Of a DNA stretch of 6,444 nt, positions 5,073 through 6,444 are shown piece by piece. A program made the translations under genes and the position numbers. Numbering within the stretch: position 1 is the stretch's first letter; each line of letters begins with the position of its first letter. The notes beneath the pieces were generated by a model. It had not been told where the DNA came from. It saw only the letters and a program-made list of their open reading frames with translations, and did no database searches. Origin of the DNA: UBA685 sp002299005 (GTDB lineage: Bacteria; Pseudomonadota; Alphaproteobacteria; Puniceispirillales; Puniceispirillaceae); NCBI GenBank assembly GCA_963966775.1, contig CAXAAH010000072.1, positions 1-6,444 of the forward strand, in the 5' to 3' direction.

Positions 5073-6389
5073 ATGGTTAATCCAAAAATTCTATCAGGGG
5101 TAGCCGTAGCGGCGGCGATGATGCCGCTAGGCGCCTTTGCTGAAGGTGTGGGCACTGATAGTGTATTCATCTTAAATTCCCTGTTATTCTTGATGAGCGG
5201 CTTTTTGGTCATGTTCATGGCCGCTGGCTTTTGTATGCTCGAAGCAGGTCTTGTCAGAGGCAAAAACACAACAACACAGCTAACAAAGAACGTCGCGCTA
5301 TTCTCGCTTGCGGCCATTGGTTATTACCTTGTGGGTTATAATTTGATGTATCCGCTAGGTGATTGGGCCTATGATGGCGTGTTCTCAGCTTTATTTCCTG
5401 CGATTGCCGCGATGGAACCTGTGGGCGTGACAGCTGATGCGGTGGATGATTTAGGCTATGCGACAACAGCCTCTGATTATTTCTTCCAGCTTATGTTCTG
5501 TGCAGCGACAGCCTCTATTGTGTCTGGCGCGGTGGCAGAGCGTATTAAGCTATGGCCGTTCCTGATTTTCACATTGATCCTAACAGCGGTTATCTATCCG
5601 CTACAGGCAAGCTGGAAATGGGGCGGTGGTTTCTTGGATGCCGCAGGCTTCCTTGATTTTGCTGGCTCATCAGTTGTGCACTCAGTTGGTGGCTGGGCAG
5701 CGCTTGCAGGTGTGCTTATCCTTGGCCCACGTCTTGGCAAATATAAAGATGGCCGCGTTGTGCCAATGCCAGGTGCGAACTTGCCGCTAGCGACGTTGGG
5801 TACCTTTATCCTATGGCTTGGTTGGTTCGGCTTTAATGGTGGCTCACAGCTTGCCATGGGCTCTATCTCAGATGTGGCAGATGTTAGCCGTATCTTTGTG
5901 AACACAAATGCCGCCGCCGCTATGGGTGCTGTGGTCGCGCTTATCGCAACACAGATTCTGTATGGTAAGGTTGATTTGACGATGGTGCTAAACGGTGCGC
6001 TTGCTGGTCTTGTATCAATCACAGCAGAGCCGCTGACACCGTCTATTGCAATGGCAAGCGTCATTGGTGGTATTGGTGGTATCATCGTGGTCGTATCAGT
6101 ACCGCTTTTGGATAAGTTCAAAATCGATGATGTGGTTGGTGCCATTCCTGTTCACCTTATCGCTGGTATCTGGGGCACATTGGCTGTGACTTTGACAAAT
6201 AGCGATGCCAGCCTTGGCACACAGCTTTACGGCATCATTGTTATCGGTCTGTTTACATTCATCGTCTCTAGCATTGTCTGGTTCATCATTGCCAAGACTC
6301 TTGGTCTGCGCGTGAGTGAAGAAGATGAGATTATGGGCCTTGATAAGTCAGAGCTTGGTATGGATGCCTATCCTGAGTTCACAAATTAA
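5073..6389 (+). CDS. amtB: Ammonium transporter AmtB
   Basis: The 438-residue inner-membrane protein is a full Amt/Mep/Rh channel that conducts ammonium into the cell as a trimer. A signal peptide (cleavage near AFA|E, residues 21-24) precedes about 11 membrane helices. Residues matching E. coli AmtB are visible: gate phenylalanines F142 and F254, S258 (FNGGS, like S219), D195 eight residues before H203 (DFAGSSVVH), and the twin pore histidines H203 and H361 (IPVHLIAG). VAERIKL (154-160) and the KWGGG loop are also typical. The C-terminal tail has EIMGLDKSELGMDAYPEF, the conserved segment needed for cooperation and GlnK binding. GAGGAG six bases before the ATG fixes the start. It shares an operon with glnK, and a terminator follows 24 bases after the stop. 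Confidence 0.97.
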   Translation: MVNPKILSGVAVAAAMMPLGAFAEGVGTDSVFILNSLLFLMSGFLVMFMAAGFCMLEAGLVRGKNTTTQLTKNVALFSLAAIGYYLVGYNLMYPLGDWAYDGVFSALFPAIAAMEPVGVTADAVDDLGYATTASDYFFQLMFCAATASIVSGAVAERIKLWPFLIFTLILTAVIYPLQASWKWGGGFLDAAGFLDFAGSSVVHSVGGWAALAGVLILGPRLGKYKDGRVVPMPGANLPLATLGTFILWLGWFGFNGGSQLAMGSISDVADVSRIFVNTNAAAAMGAVVALIATQILYGKVDLTMVLNGALAGLVSITAEPLTPSIAMASVIGGIGGIIVVVSVPLLDKFKIDDVVGAIPVHLIAGIWGTLAVTLTNSDASLGTQLYGIIVIGLFTFIVSSIVWFIIAKTLGLRVSEEDEIMGLDKSELGMDAYPEFTN

Positions 6390-6413
6390 GACACTCCTAT
6401 CACCTTCCAATAG

Positions 6414-6443
6414 AAAAGGGCGCCTCACAGGTGCCCTTTTTTT
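6414..6443 (+). terminator. Intrinsic terminator of the glnK-amtB operon
   Basis: An 11-bp stem (6414-6424 with 6430-6440, including one G-U pair) encloses the loop TCACA. The 3' side runs into seven T residues (6437-6443). Because the stem also starts with four A residues, it could act in both directions. Confidence 0.92.
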
Positions 6444-6444
6444 A

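Noticed and set aside
5594..6145. Long antisense open frame inside amtB
   Set aside because: It is a shadow of the amtB codon pattern, with low-complexity Pro/Ser/Thr content, no ribosome site and no recognisable domain.

Overview
The window looks like ordinary chromosome of a Gram-negative alphaproteobacterium, probably marine. GC content is intermediate by eye. Three things point this way. A DUF2805/TIGR03643-type small protein is present, a family I recall as mostly marine. The PII protein and AmtB read like alphaproteobacterial versions. The accessory genes (Cys-less thioredoxin-like protein, ABM-like protein, ATP-grasp, 2OG-Fe(II) oxygenase) are typical of marine alphaproteobacteria. A SAR116-like lineage would fit, but I cannot prove it from the sequence alone. 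No phage, transposon, CRISPR, rRNA or tRNA is visible.

Left part (1-740): the last codons of a + strand gene end in a 15-bp in-frame tandem repeat. They meet, stop codon against stop codon, a minus-strand pair made of a secreted four-cysteine protein followed by the DUF2805/TIGR03643 protein. The start codon of the latter lies in a perfect 13-bp tandem duplication.

Middle part (876-3511): a + strand pair encodes an exported, cysteine-free thioredoxin-fold-like protein and a small ABM-like (ferredoxin-like fold) protein. A RimK-like ATP-grasp ligase follows on the + strand. A 2OG-Fe(II) dioxygenase faces it tail to tail with only 14 bp between the stops.

Right part (3563-6444): a LysR-type regulator is transcribed away from the glnK-amtB nitrogen operon across a 227-bp shared control region. 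GlnK has the uridylylatable T-loop tyrosine. AmtB has the twin histidines, the phenylalanine gate and the C-terminal tail. The pair is expected to work as the usual module: AmtB conducts ammonium, and GlnK blocks the channel when nitrogen is plentiful. A clean intrinsic terminator closes the operon. I found no sigma-54 -24/-12 element and no good NtrC palindrome in the control region, but several short inverted repeats cluster around a good lysR promoter. LysR control of the operon is therefore a testable idea.

I did not find a convincing undescribed multi-gene system. The points most worth a second look are the LysR/glnK-amtB control region, the ATP-grasp/dioxygenase pair and the two small in-gene tandem duplications.
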